Positions 35,401 to 41,048 of a DNA stretch of 45,160 bases are shown here, piece by piece (within the stretch, counting starts at the first letter, position 1; every line of letters starts with the position of its first letter). The translations under genes and the position numbers were made by a program. Under the pieces are notes generated by a model that searched no databases, was not told where the DNA came from, and worked only from the letters and a program-made list of their open reading frames with translations. This DNA comes from CAZMRF01 sp964568735 (GTDB lineage: Bacteria; Acidobacteriota; Polarisedimenticolia; JACPZX01), in assembly GCA_964568735.1 (NCBI GenBank), contig CAZMRF010000039.1, positions 1-45,160 on the forward strand. Reading direction: 5' to 3'.

Positions 35401-36499
35401 CGGTTCCTTCGCGGAGAACGGCGGAGCAGGGACGGGTGTGGGCCGGGGCCCGGGTGTCTGGGTCAGGAGCCAGTTCAACCTGCTGCCCTTCTCGGGCCGC
35501 CAGGCTCGCCTGCGGTGGATCTTCGAGGGTGGGGGTGGCTGGCAGTTCGGGCAGTCCCGCTCCTGGCTCGAGCCCGAGCCAGGCGGATCGCCCTACCACT
35601 CGTACAACCTGGACAACGGCTGGTACGTGGACGACATCAAGTTGACCGACCTCAGGTTGGCTCCGGCTCAAATCGAGGCGGACGCCCTGGATGGCCTGTC
35701 GACCTGCCCGACGCAGGCAGACCCGGGCAACTGCGACAGCATCAGCATCGTGATTGCCGGATCGGCCGTGGACGCCAGGACTGGCGGACGGGTGGTCTTC
35801 GCCCAGGACCGCAACACGGGCACGCAGATCTCGCTCGATGCGAGGCAGTCGGTGGCCGTGAACGACCCGAACATTGCTGGAGACGGGACTTGCCCGATCG
35901 GCGTGCTCGAATACCGCTGGACGAACCTCGGCACAGGTGAAGTTCTCCAGCAGTTCGGCCCGGGCGGTGAGGTCAAGTCGGTGCCCTTCCTCGACTCGAC
36001 CTACCGTGTCGAAGCGAGATGCTCGTCGGACCGCGCGTGCACATCCTCCCAGGACGTGCAGGTCCTGATCTACCCCGGTGAGGGGCGAGACCTGGCTCCG
36101 AGCTTCGTGGCTGACGGAGACGGCTTCGTGCCCAACGGGATCGACGGTCTGGCTGTGACGGACTGCGACCCCAACGGGAACGTCAGCCTGAGCTGGCGGT
36201 CACGCCCGCAGCCTCCGGGAGTCAGCGGCTACGACCTGTTCCAGTGCAGCACGACCGCATCAGGGTCGTGCAGCGGAGGCGGACCAGGCTCGCCGACCTT
36301 CACGGGAGCGTGCTTCCAGTCCAACATCGCGGCGGCGGCAGTCGGCGCGGTGATCACGAGAACGGCTACTTGCCCGGCGATCGGCTCAGCAAAGATATGG
36401 GCCGTGGGCCACAGCAGCGCGAACGGGCTGGCCGTGACACCGCTGGGCTTCGACCCGGTGGGCGGAGAGGTGGCGCTCAGCGCAACGACCTGTCCGTAA
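26423..36499 (+). CDS. Giant secreted subtilisin-family (S8) multidomain protein
   Basis: 3358 residues. ATG 26423 follows GGGAGGAGG and begins a signal peptide or anchor (MLRSRIPVTFLKGALGLSLA). Residues about 130-330 look like a propeptide-type region. The S8 protease domain has Asp380 (GLIDNGISLDS), His455 (GDTHGQIVTS), oxyanion Asn616 (VASGNDGANE) and Ser753 (TGTSYSTGKVAGAAA), all four expected residues. A jelly-roll domain follows (VRAVLSWYD, LLVNDLDLEV). Further on: an EF-hand-like loop at 1470-1481 (DYNRNGIIDLAE), a region ending GYTMDDVVWEW, cysteine-rich modules (about 1850-2045), thrombospondin type-3-like calcium repeats (about 2113-2400, for example DWDSDGWGDICDNCP), a domain ending GWYVDDIKL near 3070, and a terminal FN3-like domain. 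No PEP-CTERM or LPXTG tail is seen. It is probably an extracellular or surface protease stabilised by calcium. Confidence 0.9.
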   Translation: MLRSRIPVTFLKGALGLSLAVLLVAPVAVLWSGSFGRVDEPGSGRQPIPSVGGPSGEVMPSWWVEQEVEWMQKNKRRFYGRGADFWPEEMGKRQLGTVDPSENGSPNVIHLPGGKGSFHATEGAPSLPPGLMKEKNGPVRARGEYFIAQLSAGYLKGKTSQEVRSMIQGLGAQVLDVVPNNAFLLRVKGPQARQQVLSSANFQFVDAYHPAYKIDRRVGSQKLLSPERAASGTLSLVVRSHRGADPTELRADIERAGGTITHGQSFNGREIMGVEIEKADLFKLAKVDDLYLIQEKTGLNDRMLNTSLQTEVGRVLDERQQGGFVRPYTNAGIDGGGIYATDPNSVPAGCNAANIPFDPAVGTVDPNCFTVQPQFIGLIDNGISLDSSPLAHNQTSPCIGSCGTANQITGVGITHRKVETYVRSRDLNNDGTFEDATAEGDGLSCDSISAGGDTHGQIVTSVMNGNPTGGPFGLGITWDAQGVSNQFVAFFNDENERKLSGDGQARGARLLFIDANGTGVAPTGAPACATNLLSDVDTGVSVIDDVEALIYRRDLSLANSSLHARGAKIVVLPFGAPTDFDTDVDNGHNTYAGDAADLDSLLFSNRRVLVAVASGNDGANENTGADRDPFVPTDPNDTFTAADIQIQDLASGKNPVVVGMNQTDTLEVSLIATDQTEYIVNASSKGPATFASLRIAPFVMAPGNEPARGGGGFEGSYSGGNGDSLVALQSFDNEQDSAEGVENVRHHKKTGTSYSTGKVAGAAAQIREWFSEGYYPNGDATVSKRVSDVSGSLVKAVIAGSTDWATSGPLIASCVNRPCIEQGFGKVELANILPLATYTDTRRPRDKSNQTNEPTLPRNLLVADEYFDGGLGIGVIGSGETKEFEFDVEHGGQDVRAVLSWYDAESELLVNDLDLEVVDGDYDGTEGFDLAYGYPFGGSGSCNAFGGAPTYPTQCGRCTIASLPNPDAAYFDPNGTNPYIRRILGNQLKVQNQYSDRGQCVTATGALDPADPRSVRDTKNTTEMVHIWTAHPFANLILGSRRGTLSDGHYKAVVSWTSGLGTAVGAPDAPCVSGGANGTISTPLSGDDHVLTANGKQYIASGTGTVACGTYSGTLVGDDVQLVGDGLIAQPFALIVSGALSWTGNTSPSSISLDKEAYDCSDTSLRVTVAENDTSSLNDRRTDARLGTRVEVLNSLGAVVDTEGGITFNYTVTVDPQFGEPARNPSIFRPWTRMSSTSNSVRVQYIGGLTNPLGGPRKPVNNNGMVEVSNGNTIRATYTDPTDGTDTDRTTAPVRCEPKVTPGFVILAIENTKQKFIGGGCDYGRTIALRGDFNLDAGERLQYQVHFNNHTGAELRGVKATLSCSNDAAGTPSSNPCQYIHIIDPVNTLGRIPYSRESAATWNIDVDEAVVNLATANRVVFLDVAFSTTSTDDGGTIATQGFRFREALQADNDIRYYSSDKPSGGSQFKDYNRNGIIDLAEFNNGGPREGLEIRNYGTWFGTPNQALADPNGTCPGGCVPFNFDLNNGGFTSFLTADSIPGPGYPTGTQGWFHSLGGACGWQTQAAGSGAVGGKGAWHAGGGPVGAVGSNCPEYVSPSDSTDGNTNNFVSFMLWSPVFNKSNPGLDARGFSFDVRAEGLSWNGNEELANNAASITLNIDMKLAEGADDGEPTVLGTSYAYRPITTISGPRTSAANSAGRFGPTFNPDAIFPSGDEVGIASPLASYDPTNFVARPLMPYPAADADPNAAGFQSDQRIQTSGNLCGNLSIPVGKPCRVVGFTTPEGPIRNRLVETGGSYEDFRGASGEKHQFEFQWFLSEGGASSTHDGYTMDDVVWEWSEQHPADQLSFVGGDCSLDNVGGGFGVTCVSNTCVGGVRNGLFCSSLAGNSGADDCRDNIAEGVCTAGVCTAGLRGKSCPGISAIANNLCDVGRCLAGNTELGCGTSDPNAAVSTANAVCNRATNDCDAIPFRVSAINTLDGTAVTARPCAIINFNREFTYDCIGALDVTVQDETPKVVSTIPGMCTALVCMSGHVGDACTVNANCDVRQITVNGRTPAAGEPLGEDFILDETANGSSIFTGSVPYSSLQNTVGAVFVNANPGDNFNIFVSYDDPECDQDRDAKTGETGFLDVDGDGVKNFGADNISGDQDPVKSYITGGPVSDDDSCFIVSNATDVYNPAAVAQLDLNGDGLVTVTDCVVDPNHNESGQCDWDSDGWGDICDNCPKAANNNQLDSDNDGVGEACEVTDIDGDGIDNTVDTCPTVSNASDQSVDPGTRCNSSSLAEDWDADGFTNNVDNCPNSDDLTEEDPNGGTRPHHCNGSVGHALCYNPDQRDQDNDSIGDVCDEEDLDDDNVFNALDNCATVYNPADPAFQVQTDSDGDAFGDDGSGSDSVGHCVGGPNVGKLCTQIGTGVGCGTGGFCVQFADRYCDPDSADDNNDATPDDGVAFTTEINCNWNPGGIQGHPQAELASIALAAVAVADDGTADFICVSGDPNPNNNPLTPEPCPDANPNTFLAETDPNLRRAAIGVTGTTLDNRCSIDPNIVGDCEPVPDGVVDPGEISNVQVTVANATQDITGAGRTLTNVEIGLNTESPTIGCITKGSTFIGTFPAGATIQTAPGKLQFIADPNNAVSTVAKFAEATFNVTIRGDEIQGYLIAQTFKATLDSDSIVFPQIASNCGVGAVHALSAAHSASGVLCEDFDTDRNGNGVAGNFSRLPVSISGGDPLLAFGDPNDDVLGYTVDGGTPPTGVSGLICSSDPGPVTALTCHPVPSENDWHMHSAFEGCDNTGTAASLNSYDGGDAQFDSTCAPGEKAHSGFRSMSMGRHLNATDTTFDTYRWRQTSAFILDPVNLGTNSLLEFWHAISVNDYRQGINAGLTLAGGQVQMSLFNAGTGLYEPWERLAASQNNYAVIDQEAFTICEFDPGDDKLPPLNETMCGGQPQWSFMGDIYGSSLVCSGSASDSDTHVDPQGDCGDATNKTVVSSCQWVTSPTCGSFAENGGAGTGVGRGPGVWVRSQFNLLPFSGRQARLRWIFEGGGGWQFGQSRSWLEPEPGGSPYHSYNLDNGWYVDDIKLTDLRLAPAQIEADALDGLSTCPTQADPGNCDSISIVIAGSAVDARTGGRVVFAQDRNTGTQISLDARQSVAVNDPNIAGDGTCPIGVLEYRWTNLGTGEVLQQFGPGGEVKSVPFLDSTYRVEARCSSDRACTSSQDVQVLIYPGEGRDLAPSFVADGDGFVPNGIDGLAVTDCDPNGNVSLSWRSRPQPPGVSGYDLFQCSTTASGSCSGGGPGSPTFTGACFQSNIAAAAVGAVITRTATCPAIGSAKIWAVGHSSANGLAVTPLGFDPVGGEVALSATTCP

Positions 36500-36518
36500 C
36501 AGAAGCAATCCGCAATCG

Positions 36519-36547
36519 AAGCGGGGCCGAAAGGCCCCGCTTTTTTT
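36519..36547 (+). terminator. Rho-independent terminator of the giant gene
   Basis: GCGGGGCC-GAAA-GGCCCCGC followed by seven T. The stem is eight perfect GC pairs with a GAAA tetraloop, extended by AA/TT. It begins 20 bases after the stop codon and is the only textbook intrinsic terminator in the window. Confidence 0.95.
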
Positions 36548-36610
36548 GCTCACGCGGCTGATGAGCCGCAGTGCCGGAGACCAATAGCGCACTGGAATGA
36601 CACATCGAGT

Positions 36611-36666
36611 CCGCCTGTGCCTAAGGCGGAAGTAGGAGCACAGAGCGACCCTCCGCCACGCGCTGA
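36611..36666 (+). repeat. Dispersed intergenic repeat, copy B
   Basis: Contains CCGCCTGTGCCTAAGGCGGA, then AGTAGGAGCACAGAGCG and ACCCTCCGCCACGCGCTGA. It shares the exact core GGCGGAAGTAGGAGC and the same downstream blocks with copy A (12731-12791, opposite strand). CCGCC (36611-36615) can pair with GGCGG (36625-36629). Confidence 0.6.
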
Positions 36667-36765
36667 AGTAGCTCGGCTGGCGCTCTACCGCCAGAAAACC
36701 AGGGGGGAGCGAGAAGCCCCGGGCATGTCACCGGCGCGCGGTACGCCGGCCTATGGGGGTTGGCC

Positions 36766-37143
36766 TCAGCTCCCGGTCGATACCACCGGGACCCGCGTCA
36801 CGATCCGGTTCCGATCGTCGACGAGGACGATCAGGGGCTCGTGCCCAGCGATCTCGTGCTCCTCGAGTGAAGCGTAGGCGGCGATGATGACCCGGTCGCC
36901 GGGGCTCGCAAGAAGCGCGGCAGCCCCGTTGAGGCAGACCACCCCCGATCCCGGATCTCCGGGGATCAGATAGGTCGAGAAGCGGGCACCGTTGGCGAGG
37001 CTGTAGACGTCGATCTTCTCGAAGGGGGCGAGGCCGACCACATCCATGAGGCGTCGATCGAGGGTCAGGCTGCCTTCGTAGTCGATCTCCGTGCCTGTGA
37101 CTGTGGCCCGGTGAATCTTGGCTCTCAGGAACTCCCTGCGCAT
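36766..37143 (-). CDS. panD: Aspartate 1-decarboxylase PanD
   Basis: Pyruvoyl enzyme making beta-alanine for pantothenate, 125 residues. The self-cleavage site is Gly24-Ser25 in YEGSLTLD. KIHRATVTGTEIDYEGS, the Tyr/Arg pocket (ARFSTYLIPG) and VCLNGAAALLASPGDRVIIA match the family. It starts 14 bp after panC on the same strand and is the last gene of the folK-dNK-panBCD run. No PanM (PanZ) maturation factor is seen nearby. Confidence 0.97.
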   Translation of the reverse strand: MRREFLRAKIHRATVTGTEIDYEGSLTLDRRLMDVVGLAPFEKIDVYSLANGARFSTYLIPGDPGSGVVCLNGAAALLASPGDRVIIAAYASLEEHEIAGHEPLIVLVDDRNRIVTRVPVVSTGS

Positions 37144-37157
37144 GAATCTCCTGAAGG

Positions 37158-38006
37158 TCAGCCCGGGAGCTGAATCACGACGTTGTCGATGAGCCGCGTG
37201 GAGCCGAGGTAGGCGGCCGCCGCGATGAGGAGCTCTCCGTGGAGCGCCTCCGTCGGCTCGAGGTCCCTGGCGCGACGGATCTCGACGTACTGAAGCTGGA
37301 GGGGGGTGCCGTGCAGACCCTTCTCGACCACTCGCTTCACATCGGCTGTCGTTCGGCCCCCGAGGCGGGCCTCCGTGGCACCGGCGACGAGGGCCTGGTA
37401 GAGCCGTGGAGCCCAGGGGCGCTCGGCCGGCGTGAGATAGATGTTCCGGCTCGACATCGCCAGTCCATCGGGCTCGCGCACGGTCGGCTCGATGATGATC
37501 CGCGTGGAGAAGTCGAGGTCTCTGGCCATCCTGGTCAGAATGATGGCCTGCTGCCAGTCCTTCTGACCGAAGTAGGCCGTGTCAGGACGGACGATGTTCA
37601 AGAGCTTGGCGACGATCGTGGCCACCGCACGAAAGTGCCCGGGCCGGGATGCGCCGCAGAGCGCGCCGCTCATCTCCGCCACTTCCACCCAGGTCTTGTG
37701 ATCGGGGGCGTAGATCTCGGACACGGAGGGGGTGAAGAGCAGATCGACCCCTTCCCGCTCCAGAGCCGCTGCATCTCGCTCGGGGTCCCGAGGGTAGGCC
37801 TCGAAATCTTCCCGAGGGCCGAACTGAACGGGGTTGACGAAGAGGCTCACGACGGAGACCTCACACTCTGCGCGGCACCTGCGGACGAGGCTCAGGTGGC
37901 CTTCGTGCAGAGCCCCCATGGTGGGCACGAGACCCACCCGCCTCGAGGCCGGGGCCGCCCCGGCCAGTTCGCTGCGGACCTGGTCCGGGTGCATGACGCG
38001 CTTCAT
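37158..38006 (-). CDS. panC: Pantothenate synthetase PanC
   Basis: ATP-dependent ligation of pantoate and beta-alanine, 282 residues, the normal length. The HIGH-type motif is GALHEGHLSLVRRCR, preceded by VGLVPTMGALHEG. VVSLFVNPVQFGPREDF, PSVSEIYAPD, YFGQKDWQQAIILTRM and the KMSKS-like GLAMSSRNIYL are in the right order. Its ATG overlaps the panB stop by four bases. panD follows closely, so all three enzymes of this branch are probably made from one message. Confidence 0.97.
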   Translation of the reverse strand: MKRVMHPDQVRSELAGAAPASRRVGLVPTMGALHEGHLSLVRRCRAECEVSVVSLFVNPVQFGPREDFEAYPRDPERDAAALEREGVDLLFTPSVSEIYAPDHKTWVEVAEMSGALCGASRPGHFRAVATIVAKLLNIVRPDTAYFGQKDWQQAIILTRMARDLDFSTRIIIEPTVREPDGLAMSSRNIYLTPAERPWAPRLYQALVAGATEARLGGRTTADVKRVVEKGLHGTPLQLQYVEIRRARDLEPTEALHGELLIAAAAYLGSTRLIDNVVIQLPG

Positions 38007-38848
38007 GCAGGACGGTTCCGCCGGCGAGGCTGAGCCGAGCCGTACGTCTCGGCCGGGGCGGGGAAGCGGCCGGAGGCGACGTCGCCCGCCCAGGCGCGGA
38101 CTGCCTCGGTGATGAGGCTCGAGAGGTCGGCGTACCGCCTGGCGAAGCGTGGAACCGGTCCCCGGCTGAGGCCGAGGATGTCGTGCGTGACGAGGATCTG
38201 ACCATCGCAGAGCGGTCCCGCTCCGATCCCGATCGTCGGGACGGCGGCGCTTTCGGTGAGCTCGCCCGCGACCTCGGCAGGCAGGCCCTCCAGGACCACC
38301 GAGAAGACTCCAGCGTCCACGATGGCCTTCAGGTCATCGTGGAGGCGCTTCACCGCCTCTCCGTCGCGGCCCTGGACCCGGAACCCCCCGAGGGCGTGAA
38401 AAGCCTGAGGAGTGAGGCCCAGGTGGCCCATGACGGGGATGTCGGCCTCCACGATGGCGCGGATCACATCCGCCCGCGTCTCTCCCCCCTCGATCTTGAC
38501 GGCCTCGGCCCCCCCTTCGCGCACGAGCCGGCCCGCGTTCCGGATGGCCTCCTCCCGGGAGAGGCTGAAGGAGAGAAAGGGCATGTCCGCCACGAGCAGG
38601 GCCGAGGGCCGGGCCCGGGCCACGGCGGCCGTGTGGAGCACCATCACGTCCATGTCGACGGGGAGGGTCGTGTCGTGGCCGAGGACCACCATCCCGAGTG
38701 AATCACCCACCAGGATGATGTCCACTCCGGCCTCGTCGAGGAGGGCGGCCATCGGAAAGTCGTAGGCCGTGAGGGCCACGATGGCCCGACCCTGCCCCTT
38801 CCGGGCCCGGATCGTGGGGACGGTGGTCTTGGCTGGACCTGCGCTCAT
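38003..38848 (-). CDS. panB: Ketopantoate hydroxymethyltransferase PanB
   Basis: Adds a hydroxymethyl group from 5,10-methylene-THF to alpha-ketoisovalerate; 281 residues. ATG 38848 follows AGGAGG; the open frame extends upstream through Pro/Gly-rich sequence without homology. Seen: IVALTAYDFPMAALLDEAGV, ILVGDSLGMVVLGHDTTLPV, VADMPFLSFS, AVKIEGG, PVMGHLGLTPQ, VVLEGLPAEVA, PTIGIGAGPLCDGQILV, which cover the metal site and substrate loop. The 158-bp gap to the kinase gene upstream contains two stems and may carry panB-specific control. Confidence 0.97.
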   Translation of the reverse strand: MSAGPAKTTVPTIRARKGQGRAIVALTAYDFPMAALLDEAGVDIILVGDSLGMVVLGHDTTLPVDMDVMVLHTAAVARARPSALLVADMPFLSFSLSREEAIRNAGRLVREGGAEAVKIEGGETRADVIRAIVEADIPVMGHLGLTPQAFHALGGFRVQGRDGEAVKRLHDDLKAIVDAGVFSVVLEGLPAEVAGELTESAAVPTIGIGAGPLCDGQILVTHDILGLSRGPVPRFARRYADLSSLITEAVRAWAGDVASGRFPAPAETYGSAQPRRRNRPA

Positions 38849-38919
38849 GAGCGGCCTCCTGGGTCTCCCCGCGGCTGTGCCGTCAGGGGACGGGATGCAC
38901 GTCGAGCCGGCTCTGCTAG

Positions 38920-38944
38920 CCGGAGAGGGACACCCTCCCTCCGG
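38920..38944. repeat. Hairpin in the panB leader
   Basis: CCGGAGAGGG (38920-38929) and CCCTCCCTCCGG (38933-38944) pair over ten bases with a two-base bulge and a three-base loop. It lies 71 bases upstream of panB, between it and the kinase gene. Confidence 0.45.
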
Positions 38945-38956
38945 TGGCCTGGCCCC

Positions 38957-38972
38957 GGGCGGCGCGCCGCCC
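38957..38972. repeat. Perfect 16-bp palindrome upstream of panB
   Basis: GGGCGGCGCGCCGCCC is fully self-complementary. With the neighbouring hairpin it makes the kinase-panB spacer the most structured gap in this operon. An operator, an attenuator-like leader or mRNA end protection are possible; no T-run is present. Confidence 0.45.
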
Positions 38973-39007
38973 ACGGCCTTCGACGGTCGAGGGATCCAGA
39001 CGGACTC

Positions 39008-39655
39008 TCATCTCGTGCCCTTGGCGGTTCCGAGTGGCGAGTAGTACTGGACCCCTCGTTTCATGTTCCGGATCTGGCTCGCGAGATCGTCCAGATCCGC
39101 CTTGCGATGAACGAAGTCTATCTCCGAAGTGTTGATCACGAGAAGCGGCGTTGCCGTGTAGTGATAGAAGAAGTAGTTGAATGCCTGATTCAGGTCGTTC
39201 ACGTAGGATTCCGAGATCTCCGACTCGAAGTCCCGGCTCCGGCGCCGGATCCGCTCCATCAGGACCTCGGTGCTCGCCTGGAGGTAGATGACGAGGTCCG
39301 GCTGCGGAACCTTCTCCGTCAGGAGGCTGAAGAGGCGCTCGTAGATCAGGAGCTCGGAGTCGTCGAGGTTCAGATAGGCGAAGATCTTGTCCCGGGCGAA
39401 GAGGTAGTCGCAGATCGTGACCTGCTGGAAGAGGCTGCTCTGGGCCAGCTCCTGCTGCTGGTGGTACCGGTTCAGGAGGAAGAAGAGCTGGGCCTGGAAG
39501 GCGGCGCCCGGCTTGTCCCGGTAGAAGTCCCGGAGGAAGGGGTTCTCGATCCTCTCGGAGACCTTCACGGCATTGAATCGTGCGGCGAGGAGCTCCACGA
39601 GGCTCGTCTTTCCCACGCCGATGGGCCCGTCCACGGCGACGAAGCGGAACTTCAT
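39008..39655 (-). CDS. Deoxynucleoside kinase (dCK/dGK family)
   Basis: Salvage kinase of 215 residues that phosphorylates deoxynucleosides. P-loop GPIGVGKTSLVELLA near residue 10, SERIENPFLRDFYRD (substrate glutamate), FFLLNRYHQQQE, and the DRS-like ICDYLFARDKIFAYLNLDD are all present, followed by VIYLQASTEVLMERIRRRSR and a lid. Which base it prefers cannot be read from sequence. The ATG overlaps the folK stop by four bases (ATGA). Combination of this kinase with folK and pan genes recurs in several phyla to my knowledge, but the functional reason is not obvious. Confidence 0.92.
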   Translation of the reverse strand: MKFRFVAVDGPIGVGKTSLVELLAARFNAVKVSERIENPFLRDFYRDKPGAAFQAQLFFLLNRYHQQQELAQSSLFQQVTICDYLFARDKIFAYLNLDDSELLIYERLFSLLTEKVPQPDLVIYLQASTEVLMERIRRRSRDFESEISESYVNDLNQAFNYFFYHYTATPLLVINTSEIDFVHRKADLDDLASQIRNMKRGVQYYSPLGTAKGTR

Positions 39656-40236
39656 GGCGTCGTTGCGGCCCCGAGGAGGTCGGAGGATTGGGGAAAGGCG
39701 GAGATCTTACCGGACGTCACGGGCTGATGCAACGCGGGCCGGTTCGACCATTCACGCCGGGCGAGGCGAACCCACGCGGGATCCCGGCATTCGGCGAGAA
39801 GGCCGGAAATCGTCTTCCCGAGAGTTGGGTGCACCGCGTCGGGCGCGATCTCCGCAAGAGGCGCGAGGTTGAAGCGGCGCACATGGAAGCGCGGATGGGG
39901 GATTTCGAGCCCGGGCAGGGATTGCCGGCTCTCGTCGATCAGGAGGAGATCCAGATCGAGGCTCCGCCACGCTTCGGTTCCCCGCCTGCGGCCGGCTGCC
40001 GCCTCGGCCCGCTGGAAGAGGGCCAGAACCTCGAGGGGCTGGAGCGCGGTGAGCGCCAGAGCCGCTGCGTTGCAGACTGGCCCTCCCGGCGGGAGCGCCA
40101 CGGGCTCCGTCTCCCACAGTGAGGAGATGCTCAGCAGCTCGAGGCCGCCCGCCTCGACATGCTCGAGTCCCCGGCTCATCTGCGCGACCGGATCCCCTTC
40201 CCGGGCTCCCAGAGCGAAGTAGAGGCGATGGGCCAT
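39652..40236 (-). CDS. folK: Dihydropterin pyrophosphokinase FolK (HPPK)
   Basis: Transfers pyrophosphate from ATP to 6-hydroxymethyl-dihydropterin in folate synthesis; 194 residues. Motifs: YFALGAREGDP (normally LGSNxGD), SSLWETEPVALPPGGPVCNAA, the metal-binding RSLDLDLLLID, and IPHPRFHVRRFNLAPLAEIAP. It is about 30 residues longer than a typical HPPK because of an unconserved C-terminal tail. It is the first gene of the leftward folK-kinase-panBCD operon. Only a weak GGGGA precedes the ATG. Confidence 0.93.
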   Translation of the reverse strand: MAHRLYFALGAREGDPVAQMSRGLEHVEAGGLELLSISSLWETEPVALPPGGPVCNAAALALTALQPLEVLALFQRAEAAAGRRRGTEAWRSLDLDLLLIDESRQSLPGLEIPHPRFHVRRFNLAPLAEIAPDAVHPTLGKTISGLLAECRDPAWVRLARREWSNRPALHQPVTSGKISAFPQSSDLLGAATTP

Positions 40237-40481
40237 AAGTCCCCATACTACCAGAACTTGCCGCCCGCTCCAGAGCGGCAGCTTGCCTTGACCCTTCCGA
40301 GGAATGGCCCATATAATGCTGAGTTTTCACGACTCATCCGGGGCTCGTCAGAGTCCAGACTCGGACAGGCTCCAAGGTCCCGGCCGGGCCCAATCCCGAG
40401 AAGGCCACGCTGCCGCGCCGCCCTGCCGGCCCGTCTGCATCCAGTAATGGCATCCCGCAGCCATCGAGGGGGGCTGATCCT
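40237..40481. other. Divergent promoter region (folK / TPR-yvcK-glmU-glmS)
   Basis: 245 bp. It contains a CCGCTC-CA-GAGCGG stem (40265-40278), ten bases upstream of the strong rightward promoter (40288-40317). The transcribed leader of about 158 bases follows. A leftward promoter for folK is not obvious; TAGTAT just upstream of folK is the best weak candidate. Confidence 0.5.
40288..40317 (+). promoter_or_regulatory. Strong sigma-70 promoter for TPR-yvcK-glmU-glmS
   Basis: TTGACC (40288-40293), 18 bases, perfect TATAAT (40312-40317). The expected start is near 40324, giving a leader of about 158 bases before the GTG at 40482. Confidence 0.8.
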
Positions 40482-41048
40482 GTGAGCGGCTCCAAGAACA
40501 CCGAGAAGCCTGAGAACCTGGGCCGAAAGGGCTCCCAGGCCAGAAAGGAAGCCGGCGTGGCTCCGGACCACGCCCGGGCCGTCGCCGATTTCGAGGCGGC
40601 CGTAAAGCTCTTCGCCAAGCAGGACTTCGCGCGAGCGCGCGACCTCTTCAGGGCAATCCCCGAGAGGTACCCCGGAGAGCTGGAGATCGGGGACCTGTCG
40701 CGCAGCCGCGAGGCCATCTGCGAACGGCGGGCACATCCCGAGGCTCCCCGGTTGACCAGCCCCGAGGACTACTGCAATCGGGGGGTCTTCCTCCTGAACG
40801 AGGGAAACCACGACGGAGCTCTCGAGCATTTCAGGCAGGCCGTCGAGGGGGGAGGGAGCGGCCAGGCCTGGTACCTGATGGCCTGCACGCTCGTCCGCTG
40901 CGATCGGCTGAGCGAGGCCATGGAAGCCCTGGGCAAGGCCATCCAGAGGGAGCCCTCGAACAGGGCGCGGGCTTCCAACGAACCGGACTTCGAGGGCCTC
41001 CGGGAAGAAGCGGCATGGGACTCGCTCATCGGCGGGCAGCGCGGATGA
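40482..41048 (+). CDS. TPR-repeat protein
   Basis: Tetratricopeptide-repeat protein of 188 residues, function unknown. The N-terminal 25 residues are charged and probably disordered. Repeat-like helical pairs are seen at ADFEAAVKLFAKQDFARARD (about 35-55), DYCNRGVFLLNEGNHDGALE (about 97-116) and AWYLMACTLVRCDRLSEAME (about 128-147). No signal peptide or membrane segment is present, so it is cytosolic. Start GTG 40482 with GAGGGGGG upstream. The stop overlaps the yvcK start (ATGA), which suggests a role as a partner or scaffold for cell-wall precursor control; this is inference from position only. Confidence 0.82.
   Translation: MSGSKNTEKPENLGRKGSQARKEAGVAPDHARAVADFEAAVKLFAKQDFARARDLFRAIPERYPGELEIGDLSRSREAICERRAHPEAPRLTSPEDYCNRGVFLLNEGNHDGALEHFRQAVEGGGSGQAWYLMACTLVRCDRLSEAMEALGKAIQREPSNRARASNEPDFEGLREEAAWDSLIGGQRG

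Larger units (their letters stand above)
36500..36765. other. Convergent intergenic region with terminator, repeat and hairpins
   Basis: 266 bp between the giant gene and panD. It holds the intrinsic terminator (36519-36547), a GCGGCT-gatg-AGCCGC stem (36554-36569), repeat copy B (36611-36666) whose CCGCC/GGCGG ends can pair, and a CTGGCG-ctctac-CGCCAG stem (36677-36694). I see no coding sequence. The density of stems would allow a small RNA, but no promoter is evident. Confidence 0.6.

Noticed and set aside
36380..36499. PEP-CTERM, LPXTG or type IX sorting signal at the end of the giant protein
   Set aside because: The C-terminus ends GEVALSATTCP with no hydrophobic helix or basic tail; a type IX-like domain is not recognisable by eye.
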